The position numbers and the translations under genes are program-made. Below are positions 23,566 to 33,422 of a DNA stretch of 64,000 nt, in pieces (within the stretch, counting starts at the first letter, position 1; each line of letters starts with the position of its first letter). The DNA is taken from positions 1-64,000 of the forward strand of contig NZ_CANBCC010000013.1 in NCBI RefSeq assembly GCF_947366995.1, given 5' to 3'. A model generated the notes under the pieces. That model did no database searches and was not told the origin of the DNA. It worked only from the letters and a program-made list of their open reading frames with translations. The stretch is from an uncultured Aquabacterium sp. (lineage in GTDB: Bacteria; Pseudomonadota; Gammaproteobacteria; Burkholderiales; Burkholderiaceae_C).

Positions 23566-24047
23566 GCGTGCACCTCGATCGGGCGGCCCGCGCCGGGGCC
23601 GGGGCTCTGGTTCCAGGCCCCATAGGGCGTGAACGTCACGGCGTGCAGGCGGTCCGGGCTGTCGACATCGAGCCAGGCCGACGCGAACACCTCATCGAAT
23701 CCGAAGGGGCGGATCTCCGTCACGAAGCGCAGCTTGTGTTCGCTCCGGTGCAGCCAGTCTTCGGGCCGTGCCGGCGACACCACCGCGTCCCGCCCCTTGA
23801 TCTGCACGGTTCTGTGCGTGGTCGGCTGGCACAGCACCACGGCCACCTGGGGCACCTCGCGAATGGCGTCCAGCAGGGTGTCCGCCGCGGGCGAGGAGAG
23901 CAGCACCGACAGGCGGTGGTCGGACTCGACCCGGAGGGCCAGCGCCCGGTTCAGCAATGGCAGACCTTGCGCCGTGCGGCCGCCGAGGTGGATCGACAGG
24001 CCGATGCGCAGGTAGTCCAGCAGGTCGGGGTGAAGGGGGCGGCTCAC
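23562..24047 (-). CDS. Small pyridoxamine-phosphate-oxidase-like protein
   Basis: About 161 residues (GTG start at 24047; a GTG at 24101 is equally open). The sequence HRLSVLLSSPAADTLLDAIREVPQVAVVLCQPTTHRTVQIKGRDAVV is typical of split-barrel flavin-binding proteins. It is coupled to the downstream split-barrel/GAF gene, so the two probably act together. It lies 81 bp after gatB on the same strand and may be read from the gat transcript. Cofactor and substrate are unknown, and the start is uncertain. Confidence 0.55.
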   Translation of the reverse strand: MSRPLHPDLLDYLRIGLSIHLGGRTAQGLPLLNRALALRVESDHRLSVLLSSPAADTLLDAIREVPQVAVVLCQPTTHRTVQIKGRDAVVSPARPEDWLHRSEHKLRFVTEIRPFGFDEVFASAWLDVDSPDRLHAVTFTPYGAWNQSPGPGAGRPIEVHA

Positions 24048-24128
24048 GCGCAGGTCCGGTGAGGGGGATGGCCGATTCTGGAGGAAAGCCGGCCCCCTCA
24101 CAACGCGCGGCCACCCCGCATCGGGGGA

Positions 24129-25607
24129 TCAGCCCGCCAGCTTCTTCTTCAGCAGCTCGTTGACGGCCGCAGGGTTGGCCTTGCCCTTGGTGGCCTTCAT
24201 GGCCTGGCCCACCAGCGCGTTGAAGGCCTTGTCCTTGCCGGCGCGGAACTCCTCCACCGACTTGGCGTTGGCCGCCAGCACCTCGTCGAGGATGCGCTCG
24301 AGCTCGCCGGTGTCGCTCATCTGCTTGAGGCCCTTGGCCTCGATCAACGCATCGACCCGGGCCAGGCCGTCGCCCGCGCCTTCGCCGTTCCACAGCGCGT
24401 CGAACACCTGCTTGGCGCCGGCGTTCGAGATCGTGCCGTCGCTGATGCGGCCGATCATGGCGGCAAGCAGTTCGGGCGACACGGGCGAGGCATCCAGCGT
24501 CTGCTCGGCCGCATTCAGCCTGCGCGAGACCTCGCCCATCAGCCAGTTCGACACCAGCTTCGGCTGACCGCAGGCCTTGGCCGCCGTCTCGAAGAAGGCG
24601 CCGAAGGCCTTGGACTGCGTCATCATCGTCGCGTCGTACTCGGGCAGGCCGTAGTCCTTCACGAAGCGCTCGGCCATCACGCGCGGCAGCTCGGGCATCG
24701 TCGCCTTCACGCGCTCCACCCACTCGGGGGCGATCACCAGCGGCGGCAGGTCGGGGTCGGGGAAGTAGCGGTAGTCGTGCGCGTCTTCCTTGGTGCGCAT
24801 GGCCCGCGTCTCGCCCGTGTCCGGGTTGAACAGCACGGTGGCCTGCTGGATGGCGTAGCCGTCCTCGATCTGGTCGATCTGCCAGTTGATCTCGAAGTCG
24901 GTGGCCTGCTGCAGGAACTTGAAGCTGTTGAGGTTCTTGATCTCGCGGCGCGTGCCCAGCGGGCCGCCCGGCTTGCGCACCGACACGTTCACGTCGCAGC
25001 GGAACGAGCCTTCCTGCATGTTGCCGTCGCAGATGCCCAGCCACACCACCAGCGCGTGCAGCGCGCGCGCGTACTCGGCGGCCTCGGCGCTGCTGCGCAT
25101 GTCGGGCTCGGTCACGATCTCCAGCAGCGGCGTGCCGGCGCGGTTCAGGTCGATGCCCGACGACTTCTCGCCGTTGAAGCCGGCGAAGTCCTCGTGCAGC
25201 GACTTGCCCGCGTCTTCTTCCAGGTGCGCGCGCACCAGGCGCACCGTGTGGGGCTTGTCGCCCACGAAGAAGCTGACCGTGCCGCCCTGCACGACGGGGA
25301 TCTCGTACTGGCTGATCTGGTAGCCCTTGGGCAGGTCGGGGTAGAAGTAGTTCTTGCGCGCGAAGATCGAGCGCGGCGCAATGTGCGAGCCGACCGACAG
25401 GCCGAACGCGATCGCGCGCTCGACGGCGCCGTGGTTCATCACGGGCAGCGTGCCGGGCAGGGCCATGTCCACCGGACAGGCCTGGGTGTTGGGCTCGGCG
25501 CCGAAGCGCGTCGAGGCGCCCGAGAAGATCTTCGATTGGGTCGAGAGCTGGACGTGGGTTTCGATGCCGATCACGACCTCGTAGCCACGGACAAGAAGGG
25601 AACTCAT
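24129..25607 (-). CDS. gatB: Asp/Glu-tRNA amidotransferase subunit B
   Basis: GatB activates misacylated Glu-tRNA(Gln) or Asp-tRNA(Asn) with ATP for transamidation by GatA. The 492-residue protein begins with the family signature [22 protein letters not shown] and continues with the metal-binding region [37 protein letters not shown] and the C-terminal YqeY-like tRNA-binding tail ending LLKKKLAG. Complete. It is the third gene of gatCAB, 26 bp after gatA. Its presence suggests that glutaminyl- or asparaginyl-tRNA is made by the indirect route. Confidence 0.95.
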   Translation of the reverse strand: MSSLLVRGYEVVIGIETHVQLSTQSKIFSGASTRFGAEPNTQACPVDMALPGTLPVMNHGAVERAIAFGLSVGSHIAPRSIFARKNYFYPDLPKGYQISQYEIPVVQGGTVSFFVGDKPHTVRLVRAHLEEDAGKSLHEDFAGFNGEKSSGIDLNRAGTPLLEIVTEPDMRSSAEAAEYARALHALVVWLGICDGNMQEGSFRCDVNVSVRKPGGPLGTRREIKNLNSFKFLQQATDFEINWQIDQIEDGYAIQQATVLFNPDTGETRAMRTKEDAHDYRYFPDPDLPPLVIAPEWVERVKATMPELPRVMAERFVKDYGLPEYDATMMTQSKAFGAFFETAAKACGQPKLVSNWLMGEVSRRLNAAEQTLDASPVSPELLAAMIGRISDGTISNAGAKQVFDALWNGEGAGDGLARVDALIEAKGLKQMSDTGELERILDEVLAANAKSVEEFRAGKDKAFNALVGQAMKATKGKANPAAVNELLKKKLAG

Positions 25608-25633
25608 GGTGTGTGTCTCGCTGGGCGTTCGGG

Positions 25634-27190
25634 TCAGGCCAGGGCGGCGGGCACGCGCTGGTGCCAGTCGGTCACCTGCTGGAAGGCGTGGGCCGCGTGC
25701 AGCAGGCGGGCCTCCTGCCAGTAGTTGCCGATCAGCTGCAGGCCCACGGGCATGCCGTGCTCACCAAAGCCGCAGGGCACGCTCATGCCCGGCAGGCCGG
25801 CCAGCGAGGCGGGCAGCGTGAAGATGTCGGCCAGGTACTCGGCCACTGGATCAGTCTGTGAGCCAGACGTGGTTGCGATCGGGCGGGCCACCGTGGGCGC
25901 CACCGGGCCGGCGATCACGTCGCACTGCTGGAAGGCCGCCTGGAAGTCGTCGGCAATCATGCGGCGCAGCTTCTGGGCCTGCAGGTAGTAGGCGTCGTAA
26001 TAGCCGTGGCTCAGCACATAGGTGCCGATCATGATCCGGCGCTTGACCTCGGCGCCGAAACCTTCGGCGCGGGTCTTGCGGTACATGTCGTTCAGGTCGC
26101 TGTACTTGGCCGCGCGGTGGCCGAACTTGACGCCGTCGTAGCGGCTCAGGTTGGACGAGGCCTCGGCCGGCGCAATGATGTAGTACACGGGAATCGACAG
26201 CTCGGTGCGCGGCAGGCTGATGTCGACCAGCGTGGCGCCCATGGCTTCGAGCTGGGCCAGTGCGGCGCGCGTGGCGGCCAGCACGCCGGCTTCCACGCCC
26301 TCGCCGAAGAATTCCTTGGGCACGCCCACGCGCAGGCCGGCCAGCGGGCGGGCCTTGTCGGCGAGTTCGGCCGACAGGGTCAGCGCGGCGAGGTCCTTGC
26401 CGATCACGCCGGGCTGGTTGGCGGCCAGGCTGCCGTCATGCAGTCGCACCTGCTCGGCGCTGGTGGCATCACGCGGGTCGAAGCCGCTCATGGCATCCAG
26501 CATCAGCGCGCAGTCTTCGGCGGTGCGGGCCATCGGGCCTGCCTGGTCGAGCGACGAGGCAAAGGCGATCATGCCGTAGCGCGAGCAGCGGCCGTAGGTC
26601 GGCTTGATGCCGGTGATGCCGGTCAGCGCCGCGGGCTGGCGGATCGAGCCGCCGGTGTCGGTGCCGGTGGTGGCCGCCACCAGGCGCGCGGCCACGGCCA
26701 CGGCCGAGGCGCCCGACGAGCCGCCGGGAATGCGGCTGGTGTCCCACGGGTTGCGGGCCACGCCATAGGCCGAGTTCTCGTTGGCGCCGCCCATCGCGAA
26801 CTCGTCGCAGTTGAGCTTGCCCAGGTTCACCACGCCGGCGGCCTTGAGCCGGGCCACCACCGTGGCGTCGAACGGGCTCTGGTAGCCCTGCAGCATCTTC
26901 GAGGCGGCGGTGGTCGGCTGCCCTTCGGTCACGAAGATGTCCTTGTGGGCGATGGGCACGCCGTCCAGCCGGCTCAGGGCCTGGCCGGCCGCGCGGCGGG
27001 CGTCCGACGCGGCTGCGGCGGCCAGGGCGCCCTCGGCGTCGACGTGCAGGAAGGCACCCAGCTGGGTGTGCGCGGCAATGCGGTCGAGCGCGTGCTGCGT
27101 GAGGGCCACGGAGGTGGTCTGGCCGGCGGCCAGGGCATCGGCCTGACGGGCCAGGGTCAGGTCGTGCAGTGCAGTGGAAGCGGCGGTCAT
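25634..27190 (-). CDS. gatA: Asp/Glu-tRNA amidotransferase subunit A
   Basis: GatA releases ammonia from glutamine for the transamidation. The 518-residue amidase has the full Ser-cisSer-Lys triad: Lys in [12 protein letters not shown], the cis-Ser in GGSSGASA and the nucleophile in [11 protein letters not shown]. Length and ends match the family. Its start codon overlaps the gatC stop by 4 bp, so translation is coupled and equal subunit amounts are favoured. Confidence 0.95.
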   Translation of the reverse strand: MTAASTALHDLTLARQADALAAGQTTSVALTQHALDRIAAHTQLGAFLHVDAEGALAAAAASDARRAAGQALSRLDGVPIAHKDIFVTEGQPTTAASKMLQGYQSPFDATVVARLKAAGVVNLGKLNCDEFAMGGANENSAYGVARNPWDTSRIPGGSSGASAVAVAARLVAATTGTDTGGSIRQPAALTGITGIKPTYGRCSRYGMIAFASSLDQAGPMARTAEDCALMLDAMSGFDPRDATSAEQVRLHDGSLAANQPGVIGKDLAALTLSAELADKARPLAGLRVGVPKEFFGEGVEAGVLAATRAALAQLEAMGATLVDISLPRTELSIPVYYIIAPAEASSNLSRYDGVKFGHRAAKYSDLNDMYRKTRAEGFGAEVKRRIMIGTYVLSHGYYDAYYLQAQKLRRMIADDFQAAFQQCDVIAGPVAPTVARPIATTSGSQTDPVAEYLADIFTLPASLAGLPGMSVPCGFGEHGMPVGLQLIGNYWQEARLLHAAHAFQQVTDWHQRVPAALA

Positions 27191-27486
27191 TCGATCACCT
27201 TCGGAACCAGGAACAGGCCGCCGTCGCGGGCGGGGGCGTTGGCCATGTTGGCCTCGCGTGCGTCACCTTCGGTGACCGCATCCTCGCGCAGGCGCAGGGT
27301 CACGTCCTGGATGGCAGACAGGGGGGTGTACAGGGGCGCGACACCGGAGGTGTCGACGGCGCGCATCTTCTCGACGATGGCGAAGAAATCATTGAGCTGC
27401 GTGAGCATCGCAGCCTGCTCGTCGTCGCGCAGTTCAAGGCGCGCGAGCTGGGCGATGCGGCTGACGTCGGTGGGGGTCAGGGCCAT
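27187..27486 (-). CDS. gatC: Asp/Glu-tRNA amidotransferase subunit C
   Basis: The 99-residue GatC wraps around GatA and GatB and stabilises the complex. Diagnostic stretches are [16 protein letters not shown] at the start and [19 protein letters not shown] followed by FLVPKVIE at the end. It is the first gene of gatCAB and divergent from mreB. Confidence 0.93.
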   Translation of the reverse strand: MALTPTDVSRIAQLARLELRDDEQAAMLTQLNDFFAIVEKMRAVDTSGVAPLYTPLSAIQDVTLRLREDAVTEGDAREANMANAPARDGGLFLVPKVIE

Positions 27487-27635
27487 GGGTGCTGTCCAGG
27501 TTCTCGAATGGATTGCCGACCGCCCGTGGCGTGTCGCGCTGCACAGACGGGGTCATGCCTGTGTGCAAGTGCAAGCACGCGTTTCCGCACCCCTTCGAGG
27601 GCGGCAAAGGCGGGGCCTTGGGGTATTATCCTAGG

Positions 27636-27644
27636 TTATCCACA
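27636..27644 (+). promoter_or_regulatory. DnaA-box consensus TTATCCACA in the mreB upstream region
   Basis: A perfect strict-consensus DnaA box lies 227 bp before mreB, just after a possible -10 box. A single box cannot be an origin; it could let DnaA influence mre transcription, or be chance. Confidence 0.35.
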
Positions 27645-27738
27645 AGCCACGTTTCTGCAGGGAAAGCGGGTCGCGTGTTCTTCACAAAAGAGCCCGGCCG
27701 GAGACGCGCAGAAAGGTGGCCTGGGGGATGCTTTCATG

Positions 27739-27774
27739 ACGCGCAGCCGGGGTCTTCGGACACAGGCTGCGCGT
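27739..27774 (+). promoter_or_regulatory. Stable stem-loop with cUUCGg tetraloop in the mreB leader
   Basis: ACGCGCAGCC and GGCTGCGCGT form a perfect 10-bp stem. Inside its 16-nt loop a second short hairpin GTC-TTCG-GAC closes with the very stable cUUCGg tetraloop. No T-run follows, so it is a structured leader element rather than a terminator. Confidence 0.5.
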
Positions 27775-27867
27775 GTCGTTTTCCGAGGGGCTGCGCTGTC
27801 CGCCTGCCGCCGCACGTGAGTCCGCCGTGCCGCCCGCAGGGATGCGCCGCCCGCGCTGGAGCCCTGA

Positions 27868-28914
<1,047 letters not shown>

Positions 28915-28996
28915 TTCCCGCTTGGCGCAGGCGGAAGGCGCAGGCATCCTGCCGCATCCCCGTTTGCCGACGCCTTGCCCGGGTTGAGCCGCCGAC

Positions 28997-29956
28997 ATGC
29001 CCCTGGCCACGCTGGACCGCACGCCGCCGCCCTTCTTCAAGCAGGGGCCGTCGGCGTTCACGCGCCTGATGTTTTTTGCTGCGCTGGCTGTTTTCCTCAT
29101 GGTGGCCGACGCCCGCTGGCAGATGACGCAGCCGCTGCGTGCGCTGGTGGCCACCGTGCTGCACCCGGTGCAGGAGGTGCTGCTGGCGCCCTCGCGCTGG
29201 TGGGACGGCGCCAGCCAGTATCTGGCCGGCGTCGATGAAGCCAGGCGCACGCAGGCCCGCGCCGAGCTGCTGCTGGCAGCCCAGTCCGAGCGTGTGACCC
29301 GCATGAGCCAGCTCGAACGCGAGAACGACCGCCTGCGCGCGCTGCTCGAACTCCGTCCGCGCATCGAGGTCGGCACCCGCGCCGCCGAAATCCTGTACGA
29401 CGCCCCCGACCCCTACACCCGCAAGGTCGTCATCGACCAGGGCAGTCGCCATGGCGCGGTGCTGGGCTCGCCCGTCATCGACGAGACCGGGGTGCTGGGG
29501 CAGGTCACGCGGGTCTACCCGCTCACATCCGAAGTCACGTTGGTGACGGACAAGGACGCGGCCGTGCCGGTGGTGAACGTGCGAACCCGGCAGCGGGGCG
29601 TGGCTTACGGCCAGCCGGAAAACAGTGGCATGGAGTTGCGCTTCATGGCGGGCAACGCCGATGTGCAGGCGGGCGACGTGCTGCAGACCTCGGGCCTGGA
29701 CGGGGTCTACCCGCCCGGGCTGCCCGTGGCCCGCGTGGTGCGTGTCGACCGGCGCGCGGACTCGGCTTTCGCGCGCATCGCGCTGGGCCCGCTGGCTCAC
29801 CCGGACAGCGCCCGCCATGTCCTGCTGCTCGAGCCGCTGTCATCGCAGATGCCCGCCAAGCCGGCCGATGCGGCTGCTTCGGGCGCGTCGGCCGCGGGCG
29901 GACGCCACAAGGCGGCCTCGTCGGTCACCGTCACGCCGTCGGGGGTGCGACCATGA
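28997..29956 (+). CDS. mreC: Rod-shape-determining protein MreC
   Basis: MreC is a bitopic periplasmic scaffold that links MreB/MreD to PBP2. The 319-residue product has one N-terminal membrane span (FTRLMFFAALAVFLMVA), a coiled coil (SQLERENDRLRALLEL near residue 100) and the beta-domain with VIDQGSRHGAVLGSPVIDETGVLGQV. The C-terminal 45 residues are an Ala/Pro/Ser-rich tail. The stop overlaps the mreD start by 4 bp. Confidence 0.95.
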   Translation: MPLATLDRTPPPFFKQGPSAFTRLMFFAALAVFLMVADARWQMTQPLRALVATVLHPVQEVLLAPSRWWDGASQYLAGVDEARRTQARAELLLAAQSERVTRMSQLERENDRLRALLELRPRIEVGTRAAEILYDAPDPYTRKVVIDQGSRHGAVLGSPVIDETGVLGQVTRVYPLTSEVTLVTDKDAAVPVVNVRTRQRGVAYGQPENSGMELRFMAGNADVQAGDVLQTSGLDGVYPPGLPVARVVRVDRRADSAFARIALGPLAHPDSARHVLLLEPLSSQMPAKPADAAASGASAAGGRHKAASSVTVTPSGVRP

Positions 29957-30468
29957 TGCCGCGTGGCAGCGAGCTGCTGCTGCCGGTCAACCCGGTCTTC
30001 ATCTGGTTTTCGCTGCTCCTGGCGATGCTTTTCAACATGTTGCCGTGGGGGCGCTGGGCCGGCGTGCCGGACCTGCTGGCCGTGGTGCTGGTGTTCTGGA
30101 ACGTGCACCAGCCGCGGCGCGTCGGGGTGGGCGCGGCCTTCGTCTTCGGGCTGCTGATGGACGTGCACCAGGGCGCCTTGCTGGGACAGCACGCGCTGGC
30201 CTACACGCTGCTGAGCTTCTTCGCCATCACGGTGCACCGCCGCCTGTTGTGGTTCGCGGTGCCTTCGCAGGCGGCGCAGATCGTGCCACTGTTCATCGCC
30301 GCGCATGCCGTCTCGTTGCTGGTGCGGCTGATGGCAGGGGCCGGCTGGCCCGGCTGGCCGCTGGTGCTCGCGCCGCTGTTCGAGTCGCTGCTGTGGCCGG
30401 TCGCGAACTGGTTGCTGCTGGCCCCGCAGCGCCGCCCGCCCGACCGGGACAAGAACCGGCCGCTGTGA
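29953..30468 (+). CDS. mreD: Rod-shape-determining protein MreD
   Basis: The 171-residue polytopic inner-membrane protein has about five hydrophobic spans and the MreD signature around FGLLMDVHQGALLGQHALAYTLL. It overlaps mreC by 4 bp. In most Burkholderiales mrdA follows directly; here the next 4.7 kb carry unrelated surface-protein genes before mrdA resumes at 35171. Confidence 0.93.
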   Translation: MMPRGSELLLPVNPVFIWFSLLLAMLFNMLPWGRWAGVPDLLAVVLVFWNVHQPRRVGVGAAFVFGLLMDVHQGALLGQHALAYTLLSFFAITVHRRLLWFAVPSQAAQIVPLFIAAHAVSLLVRLMAGAGWPGWPLVLAPLFESLLWPVANWLLLAPQRRPPDRDKNRPL

Positions 30469-30616
30469 CTGCCGATCCTGGAAGCCGATTTTTTGTGGGT
30501 TTTTGGTTTCCTTTGTCCGGTTAACGGGGGGGGCGTCGCATCATGACCCCCTCTGTTTCGGGGTGGCGCCAAACGGATACCGCAGACACAATCTGTTTCA
30601 AATGAAGGAGTGTCTG

Positions 30617-31453
30617 ATGCGGTTTGCAATGTCTTCCGTTCTGGTGTCTGTTGCCCTCTTGGGTGGCGCCTCGGCCCAGGCCGCCACGTTTTCGAACTGG
30701 GATCTTGACGGCTCGGCGGCGTTGATCGAAGGCGGCAACACCGTGCGCCTGACAGCGAACCAGTCCAGTCAAGTCGGTGTCACCTGGGGCCCCGGTTCGC
30801 TGAACTTGAGCAACCTGCTTGCCCGTGAAGAAAAGAAGCCTGTCGAAGTCTTTTTCGACTTCCGCGTCACCGGGACCGGGGCGCAGAGCAGCTGGGGCGA
30901 TGGATTCGCGGTGTTCGTCTCCAGCCAGGCGCCGGTCGGCACCGCGTCAGGTGCCTTCGGCCTCAACGCGTTCGACGACGGCATGGCCTTTCTGATCGAC
31001 CCGGCCGCCAACAAGGCCCTGTCGCGGCAGGCTGGTGCTTCCAGCGACCCGGTCGCCGCGCTGGCTGCCTCCAAGCTCAAGTTCGGTGCCGACAAGGTCA
31101 ACATGCTTGACAGCATGCTGGTGCACGCCAAGCTTCAGTTCATCTGGAAGGACAAGGGCTGGGCGCTGAACCTGTCGATGGACGACAGCCGCCCTGGCGA
31201 GGCATGGCGCACCTTCGCGACGTCGACCGTCTCGCAAAGCACTTTCTCCGACTGGAGTGACGTTCGCATCGGCTTTGGCGCCAGCACGCTGGGCGGCGAG
31301 CGTGCCAACTTCGACATTCTGTCGTTCTCGGCGCCGGACATGCGTTATCCGGCTGCGCCCGTGCCCGAGGCGTCGACGATGGCCCTCGCGGTGGTCGGCC
31401 TCGGCGTGTTGGCCTGGTCGGCGCGCCGTCGCCGCGCGGCTGCGGGCCACTGA
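30617..31453 (+). CDS. PEP-CTERM sorting-signal surface protein
   Basis: The 278-residue secreted protein has a clear signal peptide (cleavage near AQAATF) and a C-terminal sorting signal. The latter is a VPEAST motif, a hydrophobic span (MALAVVGLGVLAW) and the basic stop SARRRR. This is the PEP-CTERM type recognised by exosortase, with Ala in the third motif position. The body is a beta-rich domain with GDGFAVFVSSQ that recalls L-type lectin or glucanase folds. AAGGAG lies 7 nt before the ATG at 30617. The upstream extension of the frame has no signal-peptide logic. It heads a three-gene group with a TPS exoprotein and transporter. Export and sorting would need an exosortase encoded elsewhere. 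Function unknown; exopolysaccharide-associated matrix protein is the usual guess. Confidence 0.8.
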   Translation: MRFAMSSVLVSVALLGGASAQAATFSNWDLDGSAALIEGGNTVRLTANQSSQVGVTWGPGSLNLSNLLAREEKKPVEVFFDFRVTGTGAQSSWGDGFAVFVSSQAPVGTASGAFGLNAFDDGMAFLIDPAANKALSRQAGASSDPVAALAASKLKFGADKVNMLDSMLVHAKLQFIWKDKGWALNLSMDDSRPGEAWRTFATSTVSQSTFSDWSDVRIGFGASTLGGERANFDILSFSAPDMRYPAAPVPEASTMALAVVGLGVLAWSARRRRAAAGH

Positions 31454-31482
31454 GCGCGCCGTCCCTTTTCTGAACCGTGTCG

Positions 31483-31501
31483 CGGCCCGCATTGCGGGCC
31501 G
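31483..31501 (+). other. Hairpin between PEP-CTERM gene and tpsA-like gene
   Basis: CGGCCCGC and GCGGGCCG form a perfect 8-bp stem with a 3-nt loop, 12 nt before the next start codon and overlapping the Shine-Dalgarno area. No T-run follows. It may limit read-through or translation of the next gene. Confidence 0.4.
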
Positions 31502-31513
31502 ATTGGAGCTTCC

Positions 31514-33328
31514 ATGTCTCATCGTTTTCAACGGGGCGCGCTGGCGCTGGCTGCCGCCTTTGTCTGCCAGGCACCGGCCTGGGCGCTGACGCTGGACGCG
31601 TCGCAGGCCACCGTGGTGTCCGGCACGGGCTCGGTCAGCACCAGCGGCACGACGACCACCGTGACGCAGGGCAGCGCGGTGCTGCGCCTGAACTGGACCT
31701 CGCTTGATGTGCCGACCGGGCACACGCTGGCCTTCGCGCAGGGCAGCGCCACGCAGGTGGCCGTCAACGTCGTGACGGGCAACACCGGTTCGCAGGTGCT
31801 CGGCACGGTGACGGCCCCCGGCTCGGTCTACTGGATCAACCCGAACGGCCTCTTCATCGCCAAGGGCGCCCGCGTGGACGTCGGCAGCTTCGTCGGCAGC
31901 GCGCTTGGCCTGTCCGTCCTCGAGCCGGCAACCGGCAAGGTCGTGCTCAAGAGCACCGGCAGCGCTGGCGTCGTGACGAACGAAGGCGAGATCGTGGCCA
32001 GCGGCGGCGGCACGGTGGTCCTGGTCGGCCGGCAGGTCACGAACAGCGGCCTGATCTCGGCGCCGCAAGGGCAGGCGCTGATGCTGGCGGGCGACCGCGT
32101 GGTCTTCAAGCCCAATGGCGAAAGCGGGGCGCTGTCTTACGTGCTGGACAAGGCGGCGGTCGATGCGCTGGTGCAACAGTCCGGCACGGTGTCGGCACAG
32201 GGCGGAACCGTCGTGCTCGACGCGCGTTCGCTTCAGCAGGCCGTGGTGAACACTTCGGGCGTGCTCGAAGCCGGCAGCATCGAATCCGGGACCCAGGGCG
32301 TGATCCGGCTCGTGGCGCTCGGTGCACCGGGCAGCCAGATCGATGTCCAGGGGCAGTTGCGGGCCGGTGATCTGGAAACCGTGGATTGGCGCACCATGCC
32401 GGTGAGCGCAGAGCTGGCCGAAGGCGGTGTGCTGCGCTGGCAGGCCGCGCTTGAAGGCGCCGGCTGGAACTGGGGCGAGTACTTCGTTGCGGCCCAGGCG
32501 ATGGACAAGGTGTACGACGGCACCGACGTGGCGTCGCTGCGCTTCGATCTGCGTGGGCTGCCGAGCAAGGTGCCGACCACGATCGAGGTGGTGAAGGCGC
32601 GCTTCGATGCCTCCTTCGTGTCCGACGAATCGGATCCGCGCTGGGACGTGGCGACCGAGATCCGGGCCAGCCTCGACGGCGAGGGCTTCATCATGGCGGC
32701 GCCGCGCGAATCGGATGACGGCCGTGTGCTGGCCGCCATTCTTCCCAAGGAGCTCGACGTGCTGGTGAAGACCAAGGTGGTCGACGGCACCCGCACTGCC
32801 GAGTTGATCGACATCGACCGCAGCCAGTTGATTGACGGCGACAACGTCGATCCCCTGCGTGTGGAAGACATCATGTTCGATTCGGCCGAGGCCAGTGCCG
32901 AGCACATTCGCGTGCAGTTCCGTGGGCTGACGTTCTCCGGTTCGGAAGCTGGCAACTACACCTTCGCCCTGCTCCCCGAAGGCGCGGCCACCAGCCTGTC
33001 CCCCGGCCCGGTCTTCGTGACCAGCGGGCGCATCGTGCCGGCCGTGGTTGTGCCCGAAACGCCGACCACCCCCACCACCCCGACCACCCCCACCACACCG
33101 ACGACCCCGTCCGTGCCGGGCACCGTGATCGGCACCGTGCAGCAGGGCGGCCAGCCCACCGGCCTGGGCGCCAACCTGGCCGGTCTCTCCGACCTGCTGA
33201 GCCGCTTCCCGGCCACCGCAGCGGGTGAGGAAGAGGACCCGGACCTGCTCGGCACGGTGCGCCTGTCGGGCAACAGCCCGCTGCAGGTGAAGGACGGCGG
33301 CGTGCGCGTGCCGGCCACGCTGCGCTGA
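31514..33328 (+). CDS. Two-partner secretion exoprotein (TpsA, filamentous-haemagglutinin N-domain)
   Basis: The 604-residue product has a signal peptide (to about residue 24, QAPAWA). A TPS secretion domain of about 230 residues follows, with the family hallmark INPNGLF at 108-114, VDVGSFVGSAL and VVLVGRQVTNSG. Then comes a KVYDGTDVA motif (Tyr334) marking a YDG-type repeat domain, a TTP x5 linker (518-532) and a short C-terminal region. TpsA adhesins usually exceed 1,000 residues, so this one is short and has only one YDG unit. The partner TpsB follows 94 bp downstream. Likely role: exported surface or secreted beta-helix protein, possibly cell-cell or surface adhesion. Confidence 0.8.
   Translation: MSHRFQRGALALAAAFVCQAPAWALTLDASQATVVSGTGSVSTSGTTTTVTQGSAVLRLNWTSLDVPTGHTLAFAQGSATQVAVNVVTGNTGSQVLGTVTAPGSVYWINPNGLFIAKGARVDVGSFVGSALGLSVLEPATGKVVLKSTGSAGVVTNEGEIVASGGGTVVLVGRQVTNSGLISAPQGQALMLAGDRVVFKPNGESGALSYVLDKAAVDALVQQSGTVSAQGGTVVLDARSLQQAVVNTSGVLEAGSIESGTQGVIRLVALGAPGSQIDVQGQLRAGDLETVDWRTMPVSAELAEGGVLRWQAALEGAGWNWGEYFVAAQAMDKVYDGTDVASLRFDLRGLPSKVPTTIEVVKARFDASFVSDESDPRWDVATEIRASLDGEGFIMAAPRESDDGRVLAAILPKELDVLVKTKVVDGTRTAELIDIDRSQLIDGDNVDPLRVEDIMFDSAEASAEHIRVQFRGLTFSGSEAGNYTFALLPEGAATSLSPGPVFVTSGRIVPAVVVPETPTTPTTPTTPTTPTTPSVPGTVIGTVQQGGQPTGLGANLAGLSDLLSRFPATAAGEEEDPDLLGTVRLSGNSPLQVKDGGVRVPATLR
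33065..33109 (+). repeat. 9-bp tandem repeat encoding (Thr-Thr-Pro)x5
   Basis: Five ACC-ACC-CCN-type units encode a TTP linker inside the TpsA-like protein. Such short in-frame repeats can change length by slippage without a frameshift. Confidence 0.75.
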
Positions 33329-33373
33329 AATGAGTTGCGCCGGCCCGTCGGGTCTGGCGCGCCTGAGACCTCT

Positions 33374-33403
33374 CACGGCGGCCGGCCGATGTCGGCCGCC
33401 GTG
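33374..33403 (+). other. Strong hairpin between tpsA-like and tpsB-like genes
   Basis: CACGGCGGCCG pairs perfectly with CGGCCGCCGTG (11 bp, 8-nt loop), 19 nt before the tpsB start. No T-run follows. It could tune the exoprotein-to-transporter ratio. Confidence 0.45.
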
Positions 33404-33422
33404 CTCATTCCCTCCGATTACC

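Noticed and set aside
27636-27644. DnaA box as sign of a replication origin
   Set aside because: Only one strict box, no AT-rich unwinding element and no dnaA, dnaN or parAB gene nearby.
33065-33109. Repeat block as a CRISPR-like or mobile element
   Set aside because: It is an in-frame 9-bp codon repeat for Thr-Thr-Pro inside a gene, with no spacers.
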